Positions 1-11,092 of a stretch of 64,000 bases of DNA are shown piece by piece. The notes under the pieces are model-generated. The model was not told the DNA's origin. It saw nothing but the letters and a program-made list of their open reading frames with translations, and searched no databases. How positions within the stretch are numbered: position 1 is the stretch's first letter; the number at the start of each line of letters is the position of its first letter. Made by a program: the position numbers and the translations under genes. This stretch comes from Erysipelotrichaceae bacterium (GTDB taxonomy: Bacteria > Bacillota_I > Bacilli_A > Erysipelotrichales > Erysipelotrichaceae): assembly GCA_015058955.1 (NCBI GenBank), contig SVBJ01000002.1, forward strand, positions 62,001 to 126,000. Direction: 5' to 3'.

Positions 1-2800
<2,800 letters not shown>

Positions 2801-2813
2801 GAGGTGAGTTACA

Positions 2814-5294
2814 ATGGATGATAAGAGAAAAAAAGGTTATGACAAGATAGAATTTGTCAACATTACCGGAGAGGTCAAGGATTCCTTCCTTGACTATGCC
2901 ATGAGTGTTATCGTACAGAGAGCTTTACCTGATGCCAAAGACGGTTTAAAGCCGGTTCAGAGAAGAATACTCTATGGAATGAATACATTAGGCAACTATG
3001 CCAATGCCCCTTATAAGAAGTCAGCTCGTATTGTTGGTGAAGTCATGGGTAAATACCATCCTCATGGTGACTCATCAATATATGATGCCATGGTAAGAAT
3101 GGCTCAGCCTTTCTCATACAGATATCCTCTGGTTGACGGACATGGTAACTTCGGGTCAATAGACGGTGACCCGGCAGCTGCATCTCGTTATACCGAAGCC
3201 AGAATGTCAAAGATTTCCATGGAAATGCTGAGAGACATTCAGAAGGATACCGTAGACTTCATAGATAACTATGACGGCGAAGAACAGGAACCTGTTGTTC
3301 TGCCTTCACATATTCCAAACCTGCTTGTAAACGGTACAACAGGTATCGCAGTAGGAATGGCTACCAATATTCCACCACACAATCTGGGAGAAACCATTGA
3401 TGCCATTGATGCCATAATCGATGATCCTGATATCAGTGTCGTTGATCTGATGAATAAATACCTTCCTGGTCCTGATTTTCCTACAGGAGGTATTATTCTG
3501 GGCCGTGGAGGAATCAGAAAGGCATATGAAACCGGTAAGGGAATCATTTATAACCGTGCCAAGGTTGAAATCAATGAAATTGATAACGGAAAGCACGAAA
3601 TAGTCATAAAAGAGATTCCTTACGGTGTAAATAAGGAAAACATGTTCAAACATATTGCTGATCTGGCCAGAGAAAAAGTAATTGACGGAATTACCAGCAT
3701 GGTCGACGGGTCAAATATGAATGGTATAAAAATTACCATTGAAGTAAGAAAAGATGTTCAGCCTGAAGTTCTGCTGAATCACCTCTATCAGAAAACGGCA
3801 TTACAGACAACTTATGGTGTTAACATGCTGGCCTTGATTGATAATGTTCCAAAGATTCTAAACATCAAACAGGCCATTCAGGCATACATTGACCATCAGG
3901 TTAATCTTGTTGAAAGAAGAACACAGTATGATCTTAACAAGGCACTGGACAGAGCCCATATTCTGGAAGGTTTAAGAATAGCCCTGGATCATATTGATGA
4001 GATTCTTAATATCATCCGCTCTTCTGAAACAGATGACATCGCTATGGACAGACTGATGAGCAGCTTTGGTTTAAGTGAAATTCAGGCAAAATCAATCATG
4101 GACATGCAGTTCAGGAGACTTACCGGATTGCAGAGAAAGAAAATTGAAGAGGAATATGAAACATTACAGGCTGCAATAGCTGATTACCGCGATATTCTCA
4201 GTAAACATGAAAGAGTTCTGGGCATTATCAAGACTGAACTGGCTGAAATGAAGGCAAAATATGCCGATCCAAGAAGAACTGAGATCGTTGAAGCTGCCAG
4301 TGACATTGATGACGCTGACCTGATTCCTGTTGAAGAGTGCATGATTGCCATTACCACAAACGGTTACATCAAGAGAACAAGTGTTGACACTTACAAGATC
4401 CAGAACCGTGGCGGTAAGGGTGTCAAGGGCATGACACTGAACAATGATGACATCATCGATCAGGCAATAACCATGAGTTCTCATGATGACCTGCTGTTAT
4501 TTACCAACTTTGGTAAGGTTTACAGAATAAAGGGCTTCAATGTACCGGCTGCCAGCCGTATTTCCAAGGGTATTCCGGTAGTTAACCTGCTCAACATGTC
4601 TCCAAACGAAAAAGTCAGAGCACTTGTTGATGTAGTTGCCGGTCCTGAACTGGAAGACAAGTTCATGTTCTTTGTAACAAAGAGCGGTCTGGTCAAGAGA
4701 GTTCCAATGGGAGAATTCCTGTCAATCAGACAGTCAGGAAAGATTGCCATCTCATTAAGAGAAGACGATGAGCTGTTTGGCGCTCAGCTGACCAATGGAC
4801 ATGATGAGATCATCATTGGCGGCAGCAACGGCAAGGCTATCAGATTCAATGAAGATGATGTCAGACCAATGGGAAGAAATGCTGCCGGTGTCAAGGGCTT
4901 CAATACTGACGGTTCAGTAGTCGTCGGTATGGCAACAGACAAGATGGGAGGATATATCCTGTCTGTAACTGAAAAAGGTTATGGCAAGAAAACTGCTCTG
5001 GAAGAATACAGAATGACAAAACGTGGTGCCAAGGGAGTCAGCACAGTCAATATCACAGATAAGAACGGTCCATTAATGTGCTTAAGAGCTGTTTATGGTG
5101 ATGAAGATGTATTGATCATGACCGATAACGGTACAACGATAAGGATTTCACTTGAATCTGTTTCAATTTATGGCAGAAATACTCAGGGTGTCAAACTCAT
5201 TAACGTAGATGAGGAAGCCAGAGTAGCAACAATAGCGCTGATTAACAAAGAAGAAGAGGAAATTGAAGAAGAATCTGACGAAGAGGAGAATTAA
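2814..5294 (+). CDS. gyrA: DNA gyrase subunit A
   Basis: This 826-residue protein is the cleavage and strand-wrapping subunit of gyrase. The catalytic tyrosine is Y126 in AASRYTEAR. The quinolone-resistance region reads [12 protein letters not shown], with Ser and Asp at the two positions most often mutated in resistant strains, so it looks wild type there. The beta-pinwheel C-terminal domain contains QNRGGKG (about 4401-4421), a good GyrA-box, which favours gyrase over topoisomerase IV. The protein ends in an acidic tail rich in Glu, Asp and Asn. serS begins 3 bases after the stop, which suggests co-transcription. Confidence 0.98.
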   Translation: MDDKRKKGYDKIEFVNITGEVKDSFLDYAMSVIVQRALPDAKDGLKPVQRRILYGMNTLGNYANAPYKKSARIVGEVMGKYHPHGDSSIYDAMVRMAQPFSYRYPLVDGHGNFGSIDGDPAAASRYTEARMSKISMEMLRDIQKDTVDFIDNYDGEEQEPVVLPSHIPNLLVNGTTGIAVGMATNIPPHNLGETIDAIDAIIDDPDISVVDLMNKYLPGPDFPTGGIILGRGGIRKAYETGKGIIYNRAKVEINEIDNGKHEIVIKEIPYGVNKENMFKHIADLAREKVIDGITSMVDGSNMNGIKITIEVRKDVQPEVLLNHLYQKTALQTTYGVNMLALIDNVPKILNIKQAIQAYIDHQVNLVERRTQYDLNKALDRAHILEGLRIALDHIDEILNIIRSSETDDIAMDRLMSSFGLSEIQAKSIMDMQFRRLTGLQRKKIEEEYETLQAAIADYRDILSKHERVLGIIKTELAEMKAKYADPRRTEIVEAASDIDDADLIPVEECMIAITTNGYIKRTSVDTYKIQNRGGKGVKGMTLNNDDIIDQAITMSSHDDLLLFTNFGKVYRIKGFNVPAASRISKGIPVVNLLNMSPNEKVRALVDVVAGPELEDKFMFFVTKSGLVKRVPMGEFLSIRQSGKIAISLREDDELFGAQLTNGHDEIIIGGSNGKAIRFNEDDVRPMGRNAAGVKGFNTDGSVVVGMATDKMGGYILSVTEKGYGKKTALEEYRMTKRGAKGVSTVNITDKNGPLMCLRAVYGDEDVLIMTDNGTTIRISLESVSIYGRNTQGVKLINVDEEARVATIALINKEEEEIEEESDEEEN

Positions 5295-5297
5295 GAT

Positions 5298-6587
5298 ATG
5301 TTAGATATGAATTTTATCCGTACTAATCCTGAATTAGTAAAGGAAAACATTAAGAAGAAATTCCAGGATGCCAAGCTGCCAATGGTAGATGAACTTCTGG
5401 AACTCGACAGAGAATATCGTTCAATTAAGACTCTGGATGATACTTTAAGAGGTCAGAGAAACAGTCTTTCCAAGCAGATCGGTGTACTGATGGGTCAGAA
5501 AAAGAGAGATGAAGCTGAGAAAATCAAAGCTCAGGTAAGATCAATCGGAGATCAGCTGGTAGAAAATGAAAAGAAGGAAGACGAATTATTCCGGAAAATA
5601 AGAAAGATCCAGATGCGGATTCCTAACATGATCGCTGATGATGTTCCAATTGGCAAAGATGACAGCTTTAACGTTGAAGAACGGCGTTTTGGTGAACCAA
5701 AGGTTCCATCATTTGATATTCCATATCATTCAGACATCATGGCTACTTTCAATGGACTGGACAAGGATGCTGCCGGCAGAGTAACAGGTAACGGATTCTA
5801 TTATCTGATGGGAGACATCGCCAGATTGCATTCAGCCGTGTTAGCATACGCAAGAGACTTCATGATTGATAAAGGATTCATTTACTGTATTCCGCCTTTC
5901 ATGATCAGAAGTGCAGCAGTTGATGGTGTAATGTCATTTGCTGAAAAAGAGAACATGATGTATAAGATTGAAGGCGAAGATCTGTATCTTATCGGTACAT
6001 CTGAGCACTCAATGATTGCCAAGTTCAAGGATCAGATATTAAAGGAAAAGGAACTCCCTATTACCATGACTTCATATTCTCCTTGTTTCAGAAAAGAAGT
6101 TGGGGCTCATGGAATCGAAGAAAGAGGCGTTTACAGAATTCATCAGTTTGAAAAGCAGGAAATGATAGTTGTATGTAAGCCTGAAGATTCTGAAGCCTGG
6201 TATGACAAGATGTGGAGTTATTCAGTAGAATTATTCAGATCTCTGGACATTCCGGTAAGAAAGCTGGTTTGTTGCTCAGGAGACTTGGCCGATCTCAAGT
6301 ACCGTTCATGCGACATTGAGGCATGGAGTCCAAGACAGCAGAAGTATTTCGAAGTATGTTCATGTTCTAACCTGACAGACGCCCAGGCCAGAAGACTTGG
6401 TATCAGAGTTCAGGGTGAGGATGGAAACAAATACTTCGCTCATACTCTGAATAATACGGTTGTTGCTCCTCCTAGAATGCTGATTGCTTTCCTGGAAAAC
6501 AACCTCAACGAGGACGGAAGCGTCAATATTCCTGAAGTATTACAGCCATACATGGGTGGTAAAAAGGTTTTGATCCCTAATAATTAA
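5298..6587 (+). CDS. serS: Seryl-tRNA synthetase
   Basis: This 429-residue class II aminoacyl-tRNA synthetase charges tRNA-Ser with serine. The N-terminal part (about 1-110) is the charged, helical tRNA-binding arm expected of SerRS (RGQRNSLSKQIG and following). The catalytic core shows the serine-site motif GTSEHSMIAKF, motif 2 near SYSPCFRKEVGAHG, and motif 3 near NNTVVAPPRMLIAFLEN. The length is typical. It follows gyrA by 3 bases with no T-box-sized leader, so it appears transcribed with the gyrase genes rather than under its own amino-acid-responsive control. A terminator lies 24 bases downstream, between two parS sites. Confidence 0.98.
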   Translation: MLDMNFIRTNPELVKENIKKKFQDAKLPMVDELLELDREYRSIKTLDDTLRGQRNSLSKQIGVLMGQKKRDEAEKIKAQVRSIGDQLVENEKKEDELFRKIRKIQMRIPNMIADDVPIGKDDSFNVEERRFGEPKVPSFDIPYHSDIMATFNGLDKDAAGRVTGNGFYYLMGDIARLHSAVLAYARDFMIDKGFIYCIPPFMIRSAAVDGVMSFAEKENMMYKIEGEDLYLIGTSEHSMIAKFKDQILKEKELPITMTSYSPCFRKEVGAHGIEERGVYRIHQFEKQEMIVVCKPEDSEAWYDKMWSYSVELFRSLDIPVRKLVCCSGDLADLKYRSCDIEAWSPRQQKYFEVCSCSNLTDAQARRLGIRVQGEDGNKYFAHTLNNTVVAPPRMLIAFLENNLNEDGSVNIPEVLQPYMGGKKVLIPNN

Positions 6588-6591
6588 AAAA

Positions 6592-6607
6592 TGTTCCACG
6601 TGAAACA
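6592..6607. promoter_or_regulatory. parS chromosome partition site 1
   Basis: The 16 bases TGTTCCACGTGAAACA match the widely conserved parS consensus TGTTNCACGTGAAACA perfectly. ParB spreads from such sites and loads SMC to organise and segregate the origin region. The site starts 5 bases after the serS stop codon. The neighbouring gyrase and recF genes support an origin-proximal location. A second identical site lies 31 bases downstream. Confidence 0.93.
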
Positions 6608-6610
6608 CAG

Positions 6611-6636
6611 ACAGCAGAGCAATTCTGCTGTTTTTG
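6611..6636 (+). terminator. Intrinsic terminator after serS
   Basis: An 8-bp stem, ACAGCAGA paired with TCTGCTGT around a 5-base loop, is followed by a run of T. It should end the recF-gyrB-gyrA-serS transcript. It lies exactly between the two parS copies. Confidence 0.85.
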
Positions 6637-6638
6637 TA

Positions 6639-6654
6639 TGTTCCACGTGAAACA
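6639..6654. promoter_or_regulatory. parS chromosome partition site 2
   Basis: This is a second perfect 16-base copy of TGTTCCACGTGAAACA, with the same base at the variable position as the first copy. The two copies flank the serS terminator. Paired parS sites near the gyrase genes fit the origin-proximal clustering known for ParB-parS systems. Confidence 0.93.
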
Positions 6655-6659
6655 TAAAG

Positions 6660-6774
6660 AAAAAACGCCCGTAATGCTCTATTATAGGTGAGCTGGACGT
6701 TTCTTCTTTCCCCTCATCACACGAATGTGATTTACCGTCTTTTCCTTCTCCGCTTTGGCATCTTTCAATGCCAA
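6660..6774 (-). ncRNA. Candidate independent small RNA, about 115 nt, unrecognised family
   Basis: Read on the minus strand, this stretch has the full anatomy of a stand-alone small RNA. A strong sigma-A promoter lies immediately upstream (6780-6808). The predicted 5' end falls on a hairpin with a 7-bp stem (6755-6761 with 6768-6774, TTGGCAT paired with ATGCCAA). A purine-rich stretch follows, then a 6-bp stem closed by a UUCG tetraloop (6716-6731). The tetraloop has its stabilising sequence only on the minus strand. The 3' end is a nested terminator: outer stem 6663-6670 with 6695-6702, inner stem 6676-6679 with 6690-6693, then six U. It faces the end of serS, so it is not the leader of a downstream gene. 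I see no coding frame worth naming and do not recognise a known RNA family. Confidence 0.65.
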
Positions 6775-6779
6775 GAAAG

Positions 6780-6808
6780 ATTTTATATCTCCAAAATACA
6801 ATTGTCAA
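6780..6808 (-). promoter_or_regulatory. Sigma-A promoter of the candidate small RNA
   Basis: On the minus strand there is a perfect -35 TTGACA (6808-6803), a 17-base spacer and a -10 TAAAAT (6785-6780). The expected start is near 6774-6772, at the base of the first hairpin. The -35 box lies back to back with the -35 of the SRP RNA promoter on the other strand, only 5 bases apart. Confidence 0.8.
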
Positions 6809-6813
6809 GCGTG

Positions 6814-6842
6814 TTGGCAAAAGACCTGATTCGTGGTATATT
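6814..6842 (+). promoter_or_regulatory. Sigma-A promoter of the SRP RNA
   Basis: TTGGCA (6814-6819), a 17-base spacer and TATATT (6837-6842) form a good sigma-A promoter. The predicted start is about 7 bases downstream at 6849, which is the first base of the SRP RNA closing helix. This agreement between promoter and RNA end supports both calls. Confidence 0.82.
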
Positions 6843-6848
6843 ATACAC

Positions 6849-6921
6849 GGTACAACACAACTAACTTTAATTTGGTCAGGATGGGAACATAGCAGCCATA
6901 TAAGCAAATTGTGTGTGTACC
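6849..6921 (+). ncRNA. ffs: Signal recognition particle RNA, small bacterial (4.5S-type)
   Basis: The apical loop reads GGTCAGG, AT, GGGAAC, AT, AGCAGCC, which matches the universally conserved SRP domain IV: a GGAA tetraloop, a symmetric loop and an asymmetric loop. The ends pair over 12 bp with one bulged G: GGTACA and ACACAA at 6849-6860 with the complementary TTGTGTGTGTACC end (6909-6921). The RNA is about 73 nt, the short form without an Alu domain. It binds Ffh and targets nascent membrane proteins. In many Bacillota this RNA lies beside tadA and dnaX. Here it is just upstream of tadA, which starts 20 bases later and probably shares its promoter. Confidence 0.92.
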
Positions 6922-6941
6922 ACTTTATTTAGGGAGAAACC

Positions 6942-7406
6942 ATGAATAATCCGGAAAAATACATGAAAATGGCCTATAAACTGGCAGAAAGAGCTGCTCA
7001 ACAGGATGAAGTGCCGGTTGGATGTGTAATTGTATACCAGGACAAGGTTATTGCCAGAGGTTATAACACCAGGAAAAACAGAGAAAGCACTATTGATCAT
7101 GCCGAAATTGTAGCTATTAGGAAGGCAAATAAGAAAATTGGCAGCTGGAGATTGGAGGATTGCGCCATCTTTGTGACATTGGAGCCCTGCTCAATGTGTG
7201 CTGGAGCCATCCAGCAAGCCCGAATCAAAGAGGTTTACTATGGTGCGACTGATAAAAAAGCCGGAGCCCTGGGTGGATTATATAACATGTATGATGTTAA
7301 AGGGTTCAATCATTATCCGGAAGTACATGGTGGAATAATGGGCGAAGAATGCTCAAAGATACTGTCTGATTTCTTCAGAAAACTACGTAATAAGCCGTCT
7401 AACTGA
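6942..7406 (+). CDS. tadA: tRNA adenosine(34) deaminase TadA
   Basis: This 154-residue cytidine-deaminase-fold enzyme converts A34 to inosine in the anticodon of tRNA-Arg(ACG). The zinc site is visible as H53-A-E55, with Glu as the proton shuttle, and P-C83-S-M-C86. The length is typical for TadA. The ribosome binding site is aggga, 9 bases before ATG. The gene sits 20 bases after the SRP RNA, and its stop codon lies inside the loop and stem of the following terminator. The order SRP RNA, tadA, dnaX, ebfC, recR resembles the Bacillus origin region, with the SRP RNA moved to the other side of tadA. Confidence 0.95.
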   Translation: MNNPEKYMKMAYKLAERAAQQDEVPVGCVIVYQDKVIARGYNTRKNRESTIDHAEIVAIRKANKKIGSWRLEDCAIFVTLEPCSMCAGAIQQARIKEVYYGATDKKAGALGGLYNMYDVKGFNHYPEVHGGIMGEECSKILSDFFRKLRNKPSN

Positions 7407-7416
7407 CGGCTTTTTA
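7392..7416 (+). terminator. Intrinsic terminator overlapping the tadA stop codon
   Basis: An 8-bp perfect stem, AAGCCGTC (7392-7399) with GACGGCTT (7405-7412), is followed by T. The tadA stop TGA (7404-7406) lies within the hairpin, so translating ribosomes could influence termination. Confidence 0.8.
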
Positions 7417-7430
7417 TTGTATAATATAAT
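7403..7430 (+). promoter_or_regulatory. Possible promoter of dnaX
   Basis: Two overlapping TATAAT boxes occur at 7420-7425 and 7425-7430, and CTGACG at 7403-7408 is a plausible -35 for the second with a 16-base spacer. The -35 overlaps the tadA terminator stem. Both -10 boxes are perfect, but the -35 is weak. Confidence 0.5.
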
Positions 7431-7444
7431 AAGAGGAATATAGC

Positions 7445-9082
7445 ATGGCATATAAGGCTTTATATAGGAAATACCGTCCTGCAACTTTTGAAGATGTCGT
7501 TGGACAGCAGCACATCGTTGCAACATTACAGAATGCAATTAAAAACAACAAACTGGCGCATGCCTATTTATTTTGTGGTCCAAGAGGAACCGGAAAAACG
7601 TCAATAGCCAAGCTTCTGGCTAAAACAATTAACTGTACTGATCCGGAAAATAAGCCTTGTGGCAAATGTGCTAACTGTCTGGATATCCAGGAAGGTACTC
7701 ATCCTGATGTAGTTGAGCTGGACGCAGCTACAAATAACGGTGTTGATGAGGTCCGTGATCTTATTGATAAGGTAAAATATGCCCCAATGCAGGGAAAATA
7801 TAAGGTATATATCATAGATGAAGTTCATATGATGACTCCAAGTGCCTTTAATGCGCTGTTAAAGACGCTGGAAGAGCCACCTGCCTACTGTATTTTTGTT
7901 CTTGCCACGACTGAACCTCATAAAGTACTGCCTACTATAGTATCAAGATGCCAGAGATTTGATTTCAACAAGGTTCCAACCCTTCTTATTAAGGAAAGAT
8001 TAAAATACATTGCTCAGCAGGAAGGAATTATCTGTGAAGATGCTGCATTAACACTGATTGCTGAAATAGCTGAAGGCGGAATGAGAGATGCCCTCAGTAT
8101 CATGGATCAGTGTATCGCCTATGCTCAGAACAACATTAAGGCTAGTGATGTCAGTGCTGTATATGGAATTGCCACTACCAGCGAAAAACTTGACCTGTTT
8201 GAGTGTGTAAGCAGAAAAGATACCAAACGGCTGATGGAAAAAGCCAGAAATCTGGCTAACAGAGGCATAGATCTGCAGAGATTGACTACGGATCTGATAA
8301 ATATTGCCAAGGAAACAGTAGTTTACAGTTATTCACAGGATAATGGATTGTTAACAGTAATTAATGAGGAACAGGCAAATAAATTAGCCAGTCTGTTTAC
8401 CGTAAAGGAACTGCTTGATAGCATAGATTATCTGATGGATGTGTCGATTAAATACAAGGATGCAACCGACAGTCTGTCATATTTTGAAGTTTGTCTGCTG
8501 AAAATGGTCAATATTTCCGATAATAACCCTGCTCAAATGGTAAAAACAGTTATAGCAGAGCCTAAAAAGGTTGAACGGAAAGCAGTTGAACCAATAAAGC
8601 CGGCAGTACAGGAACAGGTAAAGCCGGTTGTTCCGGAAAAGCCGAAGGAACCGGTTATCAAACATCTTACTAATGATCAGTTATATCTGATGCTGACCAG
8701 AAGCAGAAAAGAATACCGTGAAAGAGAAAGCAAGATATGGCCTGATATATGTAAAAATGTAAAAGGACTGGAAAATACTGCGATGATGGCATCGAGCGAG
8801 ACAGACATCATTGTTGTAGCTCAGTCCAGAGATCAGACAGATATCATTAATGAAGAAAACAAGCAACTTGAGATAGAGAGAGTTGTTGAAGACAAACTTG
8901 GTGTAAAAAAGAGTGTTACTGCCATTACACCGGATCAGAAGATATTGCTAATAAGTTACTTCCGCGAAAAGACAGGACCGATACCAATCATCAAGGAAGA
9001 ACCTAAAGAAACGATCAGCGAAACAGAAAAGAGACTGATCAATCTGTTTGGGAAAAACGGCTATAAGAAGACGGAGGACTAA
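7445..9082 (+). CDS. dnaX: DNA polymerase III subunit gamma/tau
   Basis: This 545-residue AAA+ protein is the motor of the clamp loader. The P-loop GPRGTGKTS is near residue 45. A four-cysteine zinc module lies in INCTDPENKPCGKCANC, Walker B is IIDEVHMM, and sensor 1 is LATTEPHKV. Residues after about 365 form a Pro/Lys/Val-rich linker and a divergent C-terminal domain that would hold the DnaB and polymerase contacts of tau. RBS aagagg precedes ATG at 7445. ebfC starts one base after the stop behind ggagg inside the dnaX end, so dnaX, ebfC and recR form a tight operon. Confidence 0.96.
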   Translation: MAYKALYRKYRPATFEDVVGQQHIVATLQNAIKNNKLAHAYLFCGPRGTGKTSIAKLLAKTINCTDPENKPCGKCANCLDIQEGTHPDVVELDAATNNGVDEVRDLIDKVKYAPMQGKYKVYIIDEVHMMTPSAFNALLKTLEEPPAYCIFVLATTEPHKVLPTIVSRCQRFDFNKVPTLLIKERLKYIAQQEGIICEDAALTLIAEIAEGGMRDALSIMDQCIAYAQNNIKASDVSAVYGIATTSEKLDLFECVSRKDTKRLMEKARNLANRGIDLQRLTTDLINIAKETVVYSYSQDNGLLTVINEEQANKLASLFTVKELLDSIDYLMDVSIKYKDATDSLSYFEVCLLKMVNISDNNPAQMVKTVIAEPKKVERKAVEPIKPAVQEQVKPVVPEKPKEPVIKHLTNDQLYLMLTRSRKEYRERESKIWPDICKNVKGLENTAMMASSETDIIVVAQSRDQTDIINEENKQLEIERVVEDKLGVKKSVTAITPDQKILLISYFREKTGPIPIIKEEPKETISETEKRLINLFGKNGYKKTED

Positions 9083-9083
9083 C

Positions 9084-9401
9084 ATGGATTTCAATAAACT
9101 GCTGCAGCGGGCGCAGAAAATGCAGGAAGACCTGGAAAAGAGCGAAGCTGAATTAAAACAGAAAGAATATACAAATAAGGTAGTCAGCAGTATAGTAAAT
9201 ATCAAAATGAACAGTGATTACCAGATTGAAGAAATTAAATTCGACGATAACTTTGTGAAGAATTTCACAAAGGAAGATTTTGAAGCATTGCGGGATGCAA
9301 TAATGCTGGCTGTAAATGATATTTCCCGGGAAATAACGGAAAATAAGGAAAACATGATGTCCGGCCTGGCTGGATCCATCAATATCCCAGGATTGAGGTA
9401 A
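9084..9401 (+). CDS. Nucleoid-associated protein, YbaB/EbfC family
   Basis: The protein is 105 residues when started at ATG 9084. An upstream in-frame ATG at 9048 lies inside dnaX and has no ribosome binding site, whereas ggagg at 9073-9077 is correctly placed for 9084. The N-terminal helix is rich in Met, Gln, Lys and Glu (MDFNKLLQRAQKMQEDLEKS), typical of this dimeric DNA-binding family. The position between dnaX and recR is the classic context across bacteria. Its role is nucleoid organisation; the exact function in this lineage is unknown. Confidence 0.93.
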   Translation: MDFNKLLQRAQKMQEDLEKSEAELKQKEYTNKVVSSIVNIKMNSDYQIEEIKFDDNFVKNFTKEDFEALRDAIMLAVNDISREITENKENMMSGLAGSINIPGLR

Positions 9402-9403
9402 TT

Positions 9404-9997
9404 ATGTACCCTTCTTCTATTGAAAAACTGATTGAATGTTTCCGTAAGTTGCCTTCTGTTGGAAGAAAAACTGCTGAACGCTATGCAATGGCAATTTTTG
9501 AAATGAGCAAAGAGGAAGCAGTAGACATCGCTCAAACATTAATAGATGTTACGGAAAACGTCAGATATTGCTCAATTTGCGGAAATCTTACCGAAAAAGA
9601 GATATGCCCTATCTGTGAAGACGAAAACAGAGATCATTCAACCATCTGTGTTGTTCAGAATCCCAAGGATGTCATAGCCTTGGAAAGAATTGGAATGTTC
9701 AATGGAGTTTATCATGTTCTTCATGGGGCTATCTCTACAACAAAAGGAATATTGCCGGAAGACATTAACATTGACTCCTTGCTCAAGAGAATCGATGAAA
9801 ACACTAGGGAGATCATCCTGGCAACAAATTCAACAATCGAAGGCGATACAACAGCCTTATATCTGTCGAAAATATTAAAAGAATATCCACATGTATCCGT
9901 AACAAGGCTTGCCAGTGGTTTACCAACCGGCGGTAATCTTGATTATGTTGATGACGTAACACTTATTAGAGCATTACAGGGAAGAATAAAACAGTAA
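9404..9997 (+). CDS. recR: Recombination protein RecR
   Basis: This 197-residue protein works with RecF and RecO in loading RecA at gaps. It has the N-terminal helix-hairpin-helix (FRKLPSVGRKTAERYAM), the four-cysteine zinc finger C-SI-C and C-PI-C (about residues 54-72), and a TOPRIM domain beginning near ICVVQNPKDVIALE and ending with the Walker-like RLASGLPTGGNLDYVD. The length matches the family. It begins 2 bases after the ebfC stop. recF, recR and gyrase in one window reflect the conserved origin-proximal cluster. Confidence 0.96.
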   Translation: MYPSSIEKLIECFRKLPSVGRKTAERYAMAIFEMSKEEAVDIAQTLIDVTENVRYCSICGNLTEKEICPICEDENRDHSTICVVQNPKDVIALERIGMFNGVYHVLHGAISTTKGILPEDINIDSLLKRIDENTREIILATNSTIEGDTTALYLSKILKEYPHVSVTRLASGLPTGGNLDYVDDVTLIRALQGRIKQ

Positions 9998-10020
9998 ATC
10001 TTTCTACAGGAGGTACCTAT

Positions 10021-10944
10021 ATGGCATCTATCGCATATGTAACAGACCGGAACATGCTTGATTTCCACCGTGTTAACGGAAGTCAGGAAATTGTCTTCTG
10101 GAGACTTTCCATGAAGAAATTCTCCTCTTTCCAACCTGGAGATCTGCTCTTTTTTCTGTCTAAAGGGGCTGAAACGGTAAAAAACAACGAGAAAGGCATA
10201 GTTGGATACGGATGTTATGTTGGCGACCGTGAGATGACAATAGACAACCTCTGGAAGAAATATGGCAACAAAACAGGATATACGTCCAAAGAAAATCTGG
10301 TTAGTGCCATAGAGAAGACCAATAAGGCCAGTACCCTTCCGGAGAAGATTTCATGTCTGTTTTTAAAGGATGTTATTTTTTTCCGGGGTCCGTTATACTT
10401 GGCAGATCTGGGAATCAACATTCCGAAGAATCTGGAATCATTTACCTATCTTGATGCTCACGAAGGACATGTTACCCTTGAACTGCTCCAGAAAGTCAAA
10501 GAAATAGGTTTGGATTACTGGTCTGCAGCACTTAACGGAAAGATAGTTGACATTGAAAGCTTTAACCGTGAGGTTCTCAGATATCAGGTAGCTACCATAT
10601 ATGAAAGCATGAACATCACGGCAATACACAAGAATCAGACCTTCCGGAAACACTGTTATAACCTTTACAGGGATAAGAATCCTGCCTGGGTCAACAGTGA
10701 TCAGAACTCCTTCATGACCTTTGATGATGGCTTTATGCTGTATTATATTTATAACAGCACTCAGCGTGACAACAAGGAAAACTTCATAAAACTGCTGGGA
10801 CAGATCATATATATAAAGAACTGTCTTAAGCAAACCATAGAGGAAGAAATCAGCGTAGTCGTTCTTAGTGGAACAGAGTTCACTGATCTGCAGAAAGAAA
10901 CCATGACTGACAGCAGAATTGCCTTCCAGAACATCGAAAAATAA
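10021..10944 (+). CDS. Uncharacterised protein with an EVE/PUA-like N-terminal domain
   Basis: This 307-residue protein has no signal peptide or membrane segment. The first 135 residues resemble the EVE branch of the PUA-like fold: a W-R-x-S segment, FQPGDLLFFLSK, then GIVGYGCYV, LWKKYGNKTGY and a second strand pair FLKDVIFF. EVE domains bind modified bases in nucleic acids. The C-terminal half (about 150-307) has no recognisable motif. It follows recR by 23 bases behind a strong site (aggaggt), so it is probably in the dnaX-ebfC-recR operon, and a terminator follows it. An RNA or DNA binding role is an inference from fold resemblance only. Confidence 0.55.
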   Translation: MASIAYVTDRNMLDFHRVNGSQEIVFWRLSMKKFSSFQPGDLLFFLSKGAETVKNNEKGIVGYGCYVGDREMTIDNLWKKYGNKTGYTSKENLVSAIEKTNKASTLPEKISCLFLKDVIFFRGPLYLADLGINIPKNLESFTYLDAHEGHVTLELLQKVKEIGLDYWSAALNGKIVDIESFNREVLRYQVATIYESMNITAIHKNQTFRKHCYNLYRDKNPAWVNSDQNSFMTFDDGFMLYYIYNSTQRDNKENFIKLLGQIIYIKNCLKQTIEEEISVVVLSGTEFTDLQKETMTDSRIAFQNIEK

Positions 10945-10972
10945 TAAAAAACAATAAAATAAACACTATCAG

Positions 10973-11004
10973 AGCTCTGTTTACATATTCAAACAGAGCT
11001 TTTT
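10973..11004 (+). terminator. Intrinsic terminator after the EVE-like gene
   Basis: A perfect 10-bp stem, AGCTCTGTTT with AAACAGAGCT around an 8-base loop, is followed by TTTT. It closes the dnaX-ebfC-recR operon and isolates it from the MarR operon. Confidence 0.9.
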
Positions 11005-11036
11005 ACATTTTTGCATATTAAAAATAGCTTAATTAG

Positions 11037-11092
11037 TTGACAGGTTAATTAAAAAGAGATATTATGTAGCAGGCTACATGTAATACGCTACA
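11037..11092 (+). promoter_or_regulatory. Promoter and double-palindrome operator of the MarR-ABC operon
   Basis: A consensus promoter (TTGACA 11037-11042, 17-base spacer, TATTAT 11060-11065) is overlapped by two abutting 14-bp palindromes. The first, 11065-11078, is a perfect inverted repeat TGTAGC-AG-GCTACA. The second, 11079-11092, is TGTAATACGCTACA, one half-site of which is degenerate. They begin at the last base of the -10 box and cover the expected start near 11072. This is the arrangement expected for an autorepressing MarR-family dimer, but which protein binds is inferred from position. Confidence 0.75.

Noticed and set aside
5280-5300. T-box leader for serS
   Set aside because: Only 3 bases separate gyrA and serS, so there is no room for one.
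6592-6654. Noc-type binding sites instead of parS
   Set aside because: The Noc consensus is TATTTCCCGGGAAATA; these sites have the CACGTG core and match parS exactly.
6584-6907. A 107-codon minus-strand frame across the serS-tadA gap
   Set aside because: It covers a parS pair, a terminator, the small RNA terminator and the SRP RNA, has no ribosome binding site and shows no protein-like composition.
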